Assembly: GCA_964459515.1 (NCBI GenBank)
Contig: CAYWML010000030.1
Location: forward strand, 1 to 17,558
Direction: 5' to 3'
Length of the DNA: 17,558 bases
Origin: Scatosoma sp964459515
GTDB taxonomy: Bacteria > Bacillota > Clostridia > Christensenellales > Borkfalkiaceae
How positions within the stretch are numbered: the first letter of the stretch is position 1; each line of letters opens with the position of its first letter. This document shows positions 5,836 through 12,987 of the stretch, piece after piece. Position numbers and translations under genes: made by a program. The notes below the pieces were generated by a model. It was given only the letters and a program-made list of their open reading frames with translations, had not been told where the DNA came from and did no database searches.

Positions 5836-6039
5836 ATGAAAGCTGATATACATCCCAAATATCACGAAGTAACCGTAACTTGCGCTTGTGGAGCTACTTT
5901 TAAGACCGGTACGACGAAGGATTGCGAGGTTTTGAAAGTGGATATTTGCAGCAATTGCCATCCGTTCTTCACGGGCAAGCAGAAGTTGGTTGATACCGGT
6001 GGACGTGTCGATAAGTTCAAGAAAAGATACGGTCTTTGA
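5836..6039 (+). CDS. rpmE: 50S ribosomal protein L31, zinc-binding type, 67 aa
   Basis: L31 sits in the large ribosomal subunit and bridges to the small subunit head. The sequence opens MKADIHPKYHEVTVTCACG and carries all four zinc ligands of the C+ form: Cys16 and Cys18 (CAC), and Cys38 and Cys41 (CSNC), followed by HPFFTGKQKLVDTGGRVDKF, the family signature. The length is normal. GAGGTG lies about 7 bases before the ATG at 5836. It has its own strong promoter and terminator, and stands directly upstream of DUF1385-prmC and prfA, the usual Clostridia order. Zinc-type L31 is the form replaced by RpmE2-type paralogues under zinc starvation in species that have both; no paralogue is in the window. 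Confidence 0.98.
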   Translation: MKADIHPKYHEVTVTCACGATFKTGTTKDCEVLKVDICSNCHPFFTGKQKLVDTGGRVDKFKKRYGL

Positions 6040-6052
6040 TAAGTGCCCGGTT

Positions 6053-6092
6053 AAGGCTTTAAGGTGGTTCATCTTAAAGCCTTCTTCTTTTT
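6053..6092 (+). terminator. Intrinsic terminator of rpmE
   Basis: AAGGCTTTAAG (6053-6063) and CTTAAAGCCTT (6073-6083) are perfect inverted repeats, extended inward by three more pairs to a 3-base loop. CTTCTTTTT follows (6084-6092). Confidence 0.92.
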
Positions 6093-6120
6093 GCGGCGCG
6101 GCAAAGACGTGCCGTATATA
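6091..6120 (+). promoter_or_regulatory. Possible promoter for the DUF1385-prmC / prfA transcript
   Basis: TTGCGG (6091-6096), an 18-base spacer and TATATA (6115-6120), 45 bases before the start at 6166. It is weaker than the rpmE promoter, but something of this kind is expected after the strong terminator just upstream. Confidence 0.45.
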
Positions 6121-6165
6121 AAAAACGCAGTCGCCTCGCGGCGGCGCGTACATTGCGGATAAATC

Positions 6166-8010
6166 ATGAAGAATACGAAAAACGATAAAAAAACCTATAT
6201 CGGCGGACAGGCGGTTTTGGAGGGCGTGATGATGCGCGGAAAGCGCGCCATGGCGACAGCCGTCCGCGATCCCGAGGGGAAAATTCAGATAGAATCGGAG
6301 CGTTTGACGCCTCCCGAAAAACGCAGCAAATTTGCACGCTTGCCGTTTTTTCGCGGCATAGTCAATTTCGTTTCGTCGCTTGTCGACGGCAATCGCGTGC
6401 TTATGCGCAGCGCGGACGTGGCGGCGGAGGAAGACAACGAAGAAGAGCAAACGAAAGCGGAAAAATGGTTGGAAGAAAAGCACGTCGTCGATTTAAGTTC
6501 TATCGTCGGCGGCGTCTCCGTCGTTTTGGGCGTTTTGCTCGCCGTGTTGATCTTCGTCGCATTGCCGCAGTGGCTGGCAGGCTTTTTGCCCGAAAGCGTT
6601 TTCGACAAAACGGATACAGGCTTGAAAGGGCTTTGGTTCAATCTCGTCGAGGGTGGCATTCGCATCGCGATATTTATCGCGTACGTACTGGCGATTTCGC
6701 TGATACCGTCCATGAAACGGGTGTTTATGTACCACGGCGCGGAGCATAAGACAATTACTTGTTTCGAGCAGGGCAAGGAACTTACCGTAGAGAACGTTCG
6801 CGGTTGTTCGCGCGTGCACGATCGGTGCGGCACGACGTTTTTGTTCCTCGTCATGCTCGTCAGCATTCTCGTGTTTTCCCTCGTCAACGTGCTTGCGGCA
6901 GGGTGGCTGTATACTTCGAACGCGCGTTGGAACGGCGTTATTCGTTTCGCGCTGAAATTGTGTATGTTGCCCGTCGTGGCAGGAATCTCCTATGAATTGT
7001 TGCGCTTTTTCGCCAAGACGAAGAACAAGCTGTTTATGATATTTAAGTTTCCCGGGCTACTTTTGCAACGCTTGACCACGCGCGAACCCGAGGACGGCAT
7101 GATCGAGTGCGCGATAGCGGCGTTTCAAACGGTGCTCGCCATGGACGCCGATCCGACGATTCCCGAAAAAGTGTTCGCGACGTCGGGAAAATTGAGCCAA
7201 TGGCTGAAAAAGACCAAGAAGCGTTTTGCCGATAACGGCGTGGACGAAGAAGAAGCGGAATGGATACTCGCCTTGACCATGGGTATGCCCAAGAGTGCCG
7301 TCGTCACGGAAGATAGGCTCGTGAAAACGGCACAGGCGAAGGAGATCGTGCGCATTTCGGACGAACGATTGACGGGCAGACCGCTTTGGTATATTTACGG
7401 TGACACCGATTTTTGCGGCTATAAGATTAAGGTGGACGAGCGCGTGCTTATTCCTCGTCCCGAAACCGAGGAACTGGCAATGCTGGCAATCGCCGCGGCG
7501 GAAGAAGGGGATAGCGTGCTCGATTTGTGCACGGGTAGCGGCGCAATCGCAATCGCCGTGAGTAAGGAATTGGAACGCAGTAAACGCAAGGTGAAAATGA
7601 CGGCGGTGGATATCAGCGCGGACGCGCTTGCGCTCGCCAAAGAAAATGCGGCGGCAAACGACGCGGATATTCTTTTCGTGCAGTCGGATTTGTTCACGCG
7701 TTTGCGCGGACGGTTCGACGTAATCGTGTCGAATCCTCCCTATATCCCTTCCGCGGAGATCTCTCGTTTGCAACGCGAGGTGCGGGATTACGAACCGAAG
7801 CTCGCTTTGGATGGCGGCGCGGACGGGTTGGATTTCTATCGGCGGATTGCGGCGAACGCGTCGAAACATCTCAGCAGCGGCGGCACGCTGATCATGGAGG
7901 TCGGCGAAGGAGAAGCCGCCGAGGTGGTGAAGCTGTTCAAGGGCAACGCTTATTCGATGATCATGCAAGATTTCAACGGCGTGGATCGCTACGTAAAAAT
8001 CGTAATGTAA
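6166..8010 (+). CDS. prmC: DUF1385 (YqhQ-like) membrane domain fused to PrmC release-factor glutamine methyltransferase, 614 aa
   Basis: Two whole proteins are joined in one frame. Residues 1 to about 325 are DUF1385: YIGGQAVLEGVMMRG (11-25), four predicted membrane helices (about 111-137, 165-184, 222-247, 258-281), the MYHGAEHKTI motif (188-197) and LTTREPEDGMIE (303-314). From about 340 to 614 is PrmC, which methylates the GGQ glutamine of RF1 and RF2: an N-terminal helical part, ERVLIPRPETEEL, the AdoMet loop VLDLCTGSGAIAIAV (451-465) and NPPY (523-526). With four helices, both ends should face the cytoplasm, so PrmC would be tethered to the membrane. No stop or frameshift lies between the parts. 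An internal ATG at 7099 (Met312) has GAGGA just upstream and could give free PrmC of 303 residues. The ribosome binding site at 6166 is weak (GCGGAT). prfA follows after 40 bases. Confidence 0.93.
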   Translation: MKNTKNDKKTYIGGQAVLEGVMMRGKRAMATAVRDPEGKIQIESERLTPPEKRSKFARLPFFRGIVNFVSSLVDGNRVLMRSADVAAEEDNEEEQTKAEKWLEEKHVVDLSSIVGGVSVVLGVLLAVLIFVALPQWLAGFLPESVFDKTDTGLKGLWFNLVEGGIRIAIFIAYVLAISLIPSMKRVFMYHGAEHKTITCFEQGKELTVENVRGCSRVHDRCGTTFLFLVMLVSILVFSLVNVLAAGWLYTSNARWNGVIRFALKLCMLPVVAGISYELLRFFAKTKNKLFMIFKFPGLLLQRLTTREPEDGMIECAIAAFQTVLAMDADPTIPEKVFATSGKLSQWLKKTKKRFADNGVDEEEAEWILALTMGMPKSAVVTEDRLVKTAQAKEIVRISDERLTGRPLWYIYGDTDFCGYKIKVDERVLIPRPETEELAMLAIAAAEEGDSVLDLCTGSGAIAIAVSKELERSKRKVKMTAVDISADALALAKENAAANDADILFVQSDLFTRLRGRFDVIVSNPPYIPSAEISRLQREVRDYEPKLALDGGADGLDFYRRIAANASKHLSSGGTLIMEVGEGEAAEVVKLFKGNAYSMIMQDFNGVDRYVKIVM

Positions 8011-8050
8011 CGCCGCGCGGCAACGCGATTAAAAAGATAAGGAGCACGCT

Positions 8051-9124
8051 ATGCTTAAAAAACTGAACGAAATCAAAACGCGCTTCGATTTTCTTTCGGC
8101 GCAACTCGCCGATCCTGCCGTCATCGCGGACATGGGTACTTGGCAGAAGTATTCCAAGGAACAAGCGGAGCTTTCGGAAACGGCGGAAAAATACGAGGAA
8201 TATTTGCGTGTGGAACGGGAAATGCAGGACGCGTTCGCGGCGGCGGAGGCGGAGGAAAATCCTGAACTTCGTCGTATGCTTTCGGACGAGGGTTACGCGT
8301 GCAAGGAAAAGCTCGCCGCCGTAAAGGAAGCGTTGAAAATATTGCTGTTGCCCAAGGATAAAAACGACGAACGCGGTTGTATTTTGGAGGTGCGCGCCGG
8401 CACGGGCGGCGAGGAAGCGGCGTTGTTCGCCGCCGAACTTTGCCGTATGTATCTCAACTATTGCGCCGCGCACAGATTGCGCGTGGAGGAGCTGGACAGC
8501 AACGTTACGGAACTCGGCGGCGTGAAAGAAGCCGTGTACGGCGTAACGGGCGCGGGGGCGTACAAATTATTGAAATATGAAAGCGGCGTTCATCGCGTTC
8601 AACGCGTACCTGCTACCGAGACGCAGGGCAGAATTCATACTTCGGCGGCGACGGTTGCCGTGCTTCCCGAAGCGGAAGAAGTCGAGGTCGAAATTCAAGA
8701 AAAAGACATTCGCATCGATATTTTTCATTCGGGCGGCGCGGGCGGACAAAACGTCAATAAAGTGGCTTCCGCGGTGCGGATTACGCATTTTCCGACGGGG
8801 ATCGTCGTCACTTGTCAGGACGAACGTTCGCAGTTGAAAAACAAGGAACGCGCCTTTAAGGTTTTGCGTTCGCGCGTGTACGATTTCTATAACGGGCAGA
8901 ACGCCAAAGCGCGCGAGGACAGCCGTCGAAGCATGGTGGGAAGCGGCGATCGAAGCGAGCGTATCCGCACGTACAATTTTCCGCAAAGTCGCGTCACCGA
9001 TCATCGCATCGGGCTTAGCCAATATAATCTCGAAGCGTTCATCGCCGGGGATATCGATAGCATGGTGCAGGCTCTTGCCATAGCCGATCGCGAGGCATTG
9101 CTCGTGTCTGCGCACGAAGAATGA
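8051..9124 (+). CDS. prfA: Peptide chain release factor 1, 357 aa
   Basis: RF1 reads UAA and UAG stop codons and triggers peptide release on the ribosome. The codon-recognition tripeptide PAT (187-189, in RVPATETQGRIHTSAATVAV) marks RF1, as RF2 would have SPF. The catalytic GGQ is at 231-233 in HSGGAGGQNVNK; Gln233 is the residue PrmC methylates. The C-terminal domain contains RSRVYDF and a complete QSRVTDHRIG region. The length is usual. AAGGAG lies about 8 bases before the ATG. It lies 40 bases after the DUF1385-prmC fusion with no promoter or terminator between, so enzyme and substrate are co-expressed. It ends in a very stable terminator. Confidence 0.98.
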   Translation: MLKKLNEIKTRFDFLSAQLADPAVIADMGTWQKYSKEQAELSETAEKYEEYLRVEREMQDAFAAAEAEENPELRRMLSDEGYACKEKLAAVKEALKILLLPKDKNDERGCILEVRAGTGGEEAALFAAELCRMYLNYCAAHRLRVEELDSNVTELGGVKEAVYGVTGAGAYKLLKYESGVHRVQRVPATETQGRIHTSAATVAVLPEAEEVEVEIQEKDIRIDIFHSGGAGGQNVNKVASAVRITHFPTGIVVTCQDERSQLKNKERAFKVLRSRVYDFYNGQNAKAREDSRRSMVGSGDRSERIRTYNFPQSRVTDHRIGLSQYNLEAFIAGDIDSMVQALAIADREALLVSAHEE

Positions 9125-9138
9125 AATAACGGAAGATT

Positions 9139-9179
9139 GCGCCGTTTCTTCGGAAACGGCGTTCTTTTGTGCTTTTTTT
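9139..9179 (+). terminator. Intrinsic terminator after prfA with UUCG tetraloop
   Basis: CGCCGTTTC (9140-9148) pairs perfectly with GAAACGGCG (9153-9161) around TTCG (9149-9152), closed by a C-G pair, the extra-stable cUUCGg loop. TTCTTTTGTGCTTTTTTT follows. Confidence 0.95.
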
Positions 9180-9283
9180 GGTCGATTGCGCAAATGTGCA
9201 ATCGAAAAAACGGATTAAACCGAGGAAAAATTGCGTAAATTCGATTATTTTTCGAGAAAAAACGCAAAACGGCTTGCCAAAGG

Positions 9284-9312
9284 TTGCATTCTTCGTCGAA
9301 AAAGGGTACAAT
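9284..9312 (+). promoter_or_regulatory. Promoter of the aminotransferase gene
   Basis: TTGCAT (9284-9289), a 17-base spacer and TACAAT (9307-9312) lie 31 bases before the start at 9344, downstream of the prfA terminator. Confidence 0.7.
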
Positions 9313-9343
9313 AGAGAGGCGAAAAAGAAACGGAGCATAACCA

Positions 9344-10543
9344 ATGATAAACAGAATAGCAAAGAGAATGTCTACCATATCCCCGTCTTTGACTTTGGCG
9401 ATTTCCGCGAAGGCAAAGGCGATGAAACAAGCCGGCGAAAGCGTGGTGTCTTTCAGCGTGGGAGAACCGGACTTTAACACCCCCTCGCATATCATCGAGG
9501 CGGCGAAAGCCGCTTTGGACGCGGGACAGACGAAATATACCCCCTCTTCGGGGTTGTTGCCCCTTCGGCAAGCGATTTGCGAAAAGCTCCTTCGGGACAA
9601 CGGGCTTTCGTACGAGCCGTCGCAAATTATCGTGTCGAACGGCGCGAAACATTCGATTTTTAACGCTTGTTACGCCCTTTTGGACGAAGGCGACGAAGTA
9701 ATCATTCCCGAGCCGTATTGGCTGACTTATCCCGAAGTCGTCAAAGTGTGCGGCGGCGTGCCGAAATATCTTTCCTGTAAAAAGGAGCATAAGTATAAGT
9801 TCACCGCCGAAGAGTTGCGCGCGGCAATCACGCCGAAAACCAAGCTGTTGATTTTTAATTCTCCCTCCAATCCGACGGGGGCGGTGTACAGCGAGGCGGA
9901 AATTCGCGCAATCGCGCAGGTGTGCGAAGAAAAGGAGATTTTCGTGCTTTCGGACGAGATTTACGAAAAGCTTTGTTATAACGGCGTTCGTCCGTTTTCT
10001 ATCGCAAGCGTCAGCGAAAAAATGCAGGATTTGACGATCACCGTCAACGGCGTATCCAAAACCTACGCGATGACGGGGTGGCGTATCGGCTATCTTGCCG
10101 CGCCGAAAGACGTTGCGAAAACGATAGATTCTTTCCAAAGCCATGCAACGTCCAACGCTTGTTCCGTTTCGCAATGGGCGGCGATCGAAGCGTTGCGTGC
10201 GCCCGAAACGGAAATTCAGACGATGGTGCGGACGTTTGCCGCCCGTAGGGAGAAGTTGCTCCGCGGAATTGCGACGATCGACGGCGTGCGCGCTATCGAA
10301 CCGGACGGCGCGTTTTACGTAATGCTCGTCGTCGGCGATTTATACGGAAAGAGCCATCAAGGCAAAACGATCACGAATTCGATCGAGTTTGCCGACGCGC
10401 TGTTGGAGGCAAAAAAGGTGGCGACCGTCCCCGGTATCTCTTTCGGCGCGGACGATTGTTTGCGTTTGTCCTATTCTTTAAGCGAAGCGGACATCGAAAC
10501 GGGCATAGAGCGCATCAAGGCGTTCGTCGGCGAATTGCGTTGA
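9344..10543 (+). CDS. Class I PLP-dependent aminotransferase, probably aspartate aminotransferase, 399 aa
   Basis: This is a fold-type I enzyme of the aspartate aminotransferase Ib group, which transfers the amino group between aspartate (or a related amino acid) and 2-oxoglutarate. Seen are VGEPDFNTP (39-47), the NPTG loop at 176-179 (SPSNPTGAVY), the cofactor-binding Asp204 in LSDEIYEKL, the PLP lysine Lys239 in NGVSKTYAMTGWRIGY, and a C-terminal LRLSYS whose Arg binds the substrate carboxylate. YTPSSGLLPLR and the length of 399 are typical. It has its own promoter, and CGGAG is 8 bases before the ATG. No strong terminator follows; the next gene has its own promoter. Threonine synthase downstream uses aspartate-derived carbon, but there is no evidence of an operon. 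Alanine or aromatic amino acid specificity cannot be excluded. Confidence 0.93.
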   Translation: MINRIAKRMSTISPSLTLAISAKAKAMKQAGESVVSFSVGEPDFNTPSHIIEAAKAALDAGQTKYTPSSGLLPLRQAICEKLLRDNGLSYEPSQIIVSNGAKHSIFNACYALLDEGDEVIIPEPYWLTYPEVVKVCGGVPKYLSCKKEHKYKFTAEELRAAITPKTKLLIFNSPSNPTGAVYSEAEIRAIAQVCEEKEIFVLSDEIYEKLCYNGVRPFSIASVSEKMQDLTITVNGVSKTYAMTGWRIGYLAAPKDVAKTIDSFQSHATSNACSVSQWAAIEALRAPETEIQTMVRTFAARREKLLRGIATIDGVRAIEPDGAFYVMLVVGDLYGKSHQGKTITNSIEFADALLEAKKVATVPGISFGADDCLRLSYSLSEADIETGIERIKAFVGELR

Positions 10544-10572
10544 ATTTTTCTTGCGGAAAATCGTCGAAAAAA

Positions 10573-10639
10573 GTGCGTACGCACGAAAAAACCGAGGAAA
10601 ATATAAAAAGTTTTGAAAAAAACGGAAAAATTTTCAAAA
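10573..10639. repeat. Two inverted repeats upstream of the P-loop gene promoter
   Basis: GTGCGTACGCAC (10573-10584) is a perfect 12-base palindrome flanked by A runs. TTTTGAAAA (10611-10619) and TTTTCAAAA (10631-10639) are perfect inverted repeats 11 bases apart, ending 6 bases before the -35 box. Neither is followed by T on the plus strand, so they do not look like a terminator for the aminotransferase. They could be protein binding sites or an UP-type element. Confidence 0.5.
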
Positions 10640-10644
10640 AAGTC

Positions 10645-10673
10645 TTGAAATTATCGGAGAAATCTGCTAAACT
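10645..10673 (+). promoter_or_regulatory. Extended -10 promoter of the P-loop gene
   Basis: TTGAAA (10645-10650), a 17-base spacer and TAAACT (10668-10673), with TG one base before the -10 (10665-10666). Transcription should start near 10680, leaving a leader of about 90 bases. Confidence 0.7.
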
Positions 10674-10680
10674 ATATATG

Positions 10681-10768
10681 ACCGAGAAAAAGGCGCGTAA
10701 AGCGAGGCTTGCGCTGACCTAAAAATCTCCGCTCGGTAAAGTACGAAAAAATCTGGGAGGATTTGATT
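10681..10768 (+). promoter_or_regulatory. Structured 5' leader of the P-loop gene
   Basis: ACCGAG at the very 5' end (10681-10686) can pair with CTCGGT (10732-10737), enclosing a smaller hairpin AGCG/CGCT (10701-10704 and 10712-10715). The GGGAGG ribosome binding site (10755-10760) lies outside this fold. A 14-codon reading frame (10678-10722) sits here, but it has no ribosome binding site. I could not match it to a riboswitch class from memory. Confidence 0.35.
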
Positions 10769-11182
10769 ATGATTAAAGTTATTTACGGCGCAAAGGGTAC
10801 GGGTAAAACCAAGGCAATGATCGAGGCGGCGAACGCAGCCGTGCAGGTCGCGAAAGGGCACTTGATTTTTATCACCGACAGCAAGCGTTATATGTATGAT
10901 TTGGAACGCGAAGTTCGTTTTATCGACGCCAGCGAATACGACATTGCAGGCGAAACCGCGCTTTGCGGATTTATTAAAGGCGTTATCGCGGGCAACCACG
11001 ACAACGAATACGTATTTATCGACGGCATCGTTCGTATTGCGGGTAAGCCCGTGCAGGAAATGGCGGCGTTCTTCTATATGTTGGAAAAGGTAGCGAAGAA
11101 CAGCGAAGTTACCGTCACCGTTTCCGTTTCGGCGGCAAAGGAAGAATTGCCCGATTTCGTCGTCAAATATTTGGAGGACTAA
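10769..11182 (+). CDS. Small solitary P-loop nucleotide-binding protein, 137 aa
   Basis: The Walker A motif GAKGTGKT (7-14) directly follows the first strand, and a Walker B-like strand YVFIDG (81-86, Asp85) comes after. The rest alternates helices and strands, with a Val-rich strand (VTVTVSVS, 114-121) late. At 137 residues this is a minimal P-loop domain with no fused partner, membrane segment or recognisable arginine finger. A conserved clostridial family of this size exists, sometimes labelled 'twitching motility protein PilT', but it lacks the PilT His and Asp boxes, so that label is misleading. The ATG at 10769 has GGGAGG 8 bases upstream. It appears monocistronic, with promoter, long leader and terminator of its own. 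Function unknown. Confidence 0.88.
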   Translation: MIKVIYGAKGTGKTKAMIEAANAAVQVAKGHLIFITDSKRYMYDLEREVRFIDASEYDIAGETALCGFIKGVIAGNHDNEYVFIDGIVRIAGKPVQEMAAFFYMLEKVAKNSEVTVTVSVSAAKEELPDFVVKYLED

Positions 11183-11240
11183 CGGATAGGTAAAGCCGTG
11201 GCGAGTTTTTCTCGTTTCGGCGCATAAGGCAGAAGCAAAC

Positions 11241-11287
11241 AACGCCGTTCGGGCTATCGACAAATAGCGTACCCGCGCGGCGTTTTT
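11241..11287 (+). terminator. Terminator after the P-loop gene
   Basis: AACGCCG (11241-11247) pairs with CGGCGTT (11278-11284), and inside it CGGG/CCCG and CTAT/ATAG continue the stem around a CGACAA loop. TTTTT (11283-11287) follows. The fold is long and bulged, but the outer stem is perfect. Confidence 0.75.
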
Positions 11288-11328
11288 ATTAGCGAGACAC
11301 AGGAAAAATCTAAGGCAGGTGTATCAAT

Positions 11329-12867
11329 ATGTATTTTATCAGCACAAGAGGCGGAGAAAAAGTAACGGGTGCGGAAGCAATCGTGCGCGGACTTGCGGAA
11401 AACGGCGGTTTATACGTTCCCGAGAGCTTCCCGAAAATTACGCCTGAGGAGCTTGCGGCAATGGCGGAGCTTAGCTATCCCGAACGGGTGGCGTTCGTTC
11501 TCGGGAAATATCTCGGAGAAGAGCTCGGCGAAGCCTATCTTAAAGAAAGCTGCGAAAAGGCGTACGCTTCTTTTTCGGGCGACGATCCCGCGCCGCTTAT
11601 CAAGATAGACGGGGAAACGGGCTTGTACGTGTTGGAATTGTTCCACGGACCGACTTGCGCCTTTAAGGATATGGCGCTTACCGTGTTGCCTTATTTGCTG
11701 TGTAAAAGTCGAACGTTGCTCGGCTTGAAAGAAGATATTCTCATTCTTGCGGCGACGAGCGGCGATACGGGCAAAGCGGCAATGGAAGGCTTCCGTGACG
11801 TCGCGGGGACGAAAGTAGCCGTATTCTATCCCGAAGAGGGCGTGGCGAAGATGCAACGATTGCAGATGAGTATTCAAGACGGCGACAACGTATTTGCGGC
11901 GGCGGTGCAAGGCAACTTCGACGACTGTCAGCGCGCCGTGAAAAACTTGTTCGCGTCCGAAGCTTTCAACAAGGCTTTGGCGGAGAAAAACGTACGGCTT
12001 TCCAGCGCGAATTCCATGAATTTCGGCAGACTCGCGCCGCAGATTGCCTATTATTTTTCGGCGTACGTCGATCTTTGTTCGTCGGGACAGATCGAACGCG
12101 GCGACGAGATCGATTTTGTCGTGCCCACGGGTAATTTCGGGGATATTTTGGCAGGTTGGTATGCGAAAAAGATGGGCTTGCCCGTGCGGCGGCTCGTTTG
12201 CGCGTCCAATAGAAATAAGGTGCTTTCCGACTTTTTTGCCAAAGGCATTTACGACGTGAAACGCAATTTCCACCGTACCATGTCCCCGTCTATGGATATT
12301 TTGGTTTCTTCCAATCTCGAACGGTTGCTCTTTGAAATCAGTGGCAGAAACGCGGAACTTACCGCCGCGCGTATGCGCGAACTTGCCGAGAAAAAAGAGT
12401 ACGCGATTACGAGCGAGGAAAAAGCCGCGCTCGACGCGGAATTTTTCGCGGACTTCGCTTCGGAAGACGATATGATAGAGGCGATGTACGAAATTTTCGA
12501 GGAATACGGCTATGCGACGGATACGCATACGGGCGTTGCGCTTGCCGTGTATAGAAAGTATAAAGAAGCGAAAGAAAAGGCGGAAGAAACGGATTCCGTG
12601 CCGACCGTCGTGCTTTCCACAGCCAACCCTTACAAATTTCCGCAGGACGTATTGTACGCGCTTTCGGGCAACGACGTCAAGGACAGCTTTAAGGGTATGA
12701 AACGGCTGAATCTGTTGACGGCGATGAAACCGCCGAAACAGCTTTTGGACTTGCGCTATCGCCCCGTCCGTTTTAAGACGGTCGTCGCCAACGACTTGAA
12801 GAAGATGTCGGATTTGGTTTTGCGTTTCGTCGGCGGAGAAATCGTGCCCGTGCCGGATAAAAAGTAA
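11329..12867 (+). CDS. thrC: Threonine synthase, 512 aa
   Basis: This is a PLP enzyme of fold type II that converts O-phosphohomoserine to threonine, the last step of the pathway. It starts with MYFISTRG, has LAENGGLYVPESFP (23-36), and places the PLP lysine at Lys113 in HGPTCAFKDMAL. ATSGDTGKAAMEGF, SSANSMNFGRLAPQ and VVPTGNFGDILAGW are family signatures, and DTHTGVA lies near the C-terminus. The length of about 510 marks the longer class with extra C-terminal segments, common in Clostridia. AGGCAGGTG lies before the ATG. No clear promoter was found between the preceding terminator and the gene, and the leader (about 40 bases after the terminator) is too short for a T-box. Confidence 0.97.
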   Translation: MYFISTRGGEKVTGAEAIVRGLAENGGLYVPESFPKITPEELAAMAELSYPERVAFVLGKYLGEELGEAYLKESCEKAYASFSGDDPAPLIKIDGETGLYVLELFHGPTCAFKDMALTVLPYLLCKSRTLLGLKEDILILAATSGDTGKAAMEGFRDVAGTKVAVFYPEEGVAKMQRLQMSIQDGDNVFAAAVQGNFDDCQRAVKNLFASEAFNKALAEKNVRLSSANSMNFGRLAPQIAYYFSAYVDLCSSGQIERGDEIDFVVPTGNFGDILAGWYAKKMGLPVRRLVCASNRNKVLSDFFAKGIYDVKRNFHRTMSPSMDILVSSNLERLLFEISGRNAELTAARMRELAEKKEYAITSEEKAALDAEFFADFASEDDMIEAMYEIFEEYGYATDTHTGVALAVYRKYKEAKEKAEETDSVPTVVLSTANPYKFPQDVLYALSGNDVKDSFKGMKRLNLLTAMKPPKQLLDLRYRPVRFKTVVANDLKKMSDLVLRFVGGEIVPVPDKK

Positions 12868-12938
12868 CGGAAATTTGTAAATCGGGTGATAAAACTCGTT
12901 ATTTCCTGTGAAGAGTATTTGCGCACGCTTGCCTTTGC

Positions 12939-12967
12939 TTGTTTTTCGCGCAAGAATATGGTATAAT
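12939..12967 (+). promoter_or_regulatory. Strong promoter of the DUF5685 operon
   Basis: TTGTTT (12939-12944), a 17-base spacer and a perfect TATAAT (12962-12967), with TG one base before the -10. GGAG (12974-12977) and the ATG at 12988 follow closely. Confidence 0.85.
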
Positions 12968-12987
12968 CGGCAAGGAGAGAGAAGGGT

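Noticed and set aside
7057..7968. 303-codon frame antisense to the PrmC part
   Set aside because: Shadow of the fusion gene; no start signal and no recognisable domain.
10678..10722. 14-codon leader peptide before the P-loop gene
   Set aside because: It has no ribosome binding site and starts at the predicted transcription start; codon content shows no attenuation-type run.
11183..11328. T-box or threonine-responsive leader for thrC
   Set aside because: The space is too short, the AGGGTGGNACCGCG core is absent, and the one hairpin present fits a terminator for the preceding gene.
11410..12528. 372-codon frame antisense to thrC
   Set aside because: Composition is typical of the shadow of a GC-rich coding strand; it matches no family and thrC is certain.
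12868..12910. Terminator after thrC (GGAAAT...ATTTCC)
   Set aside because: The arms are short and distant, the interior pairs poorly, and no T run follows.
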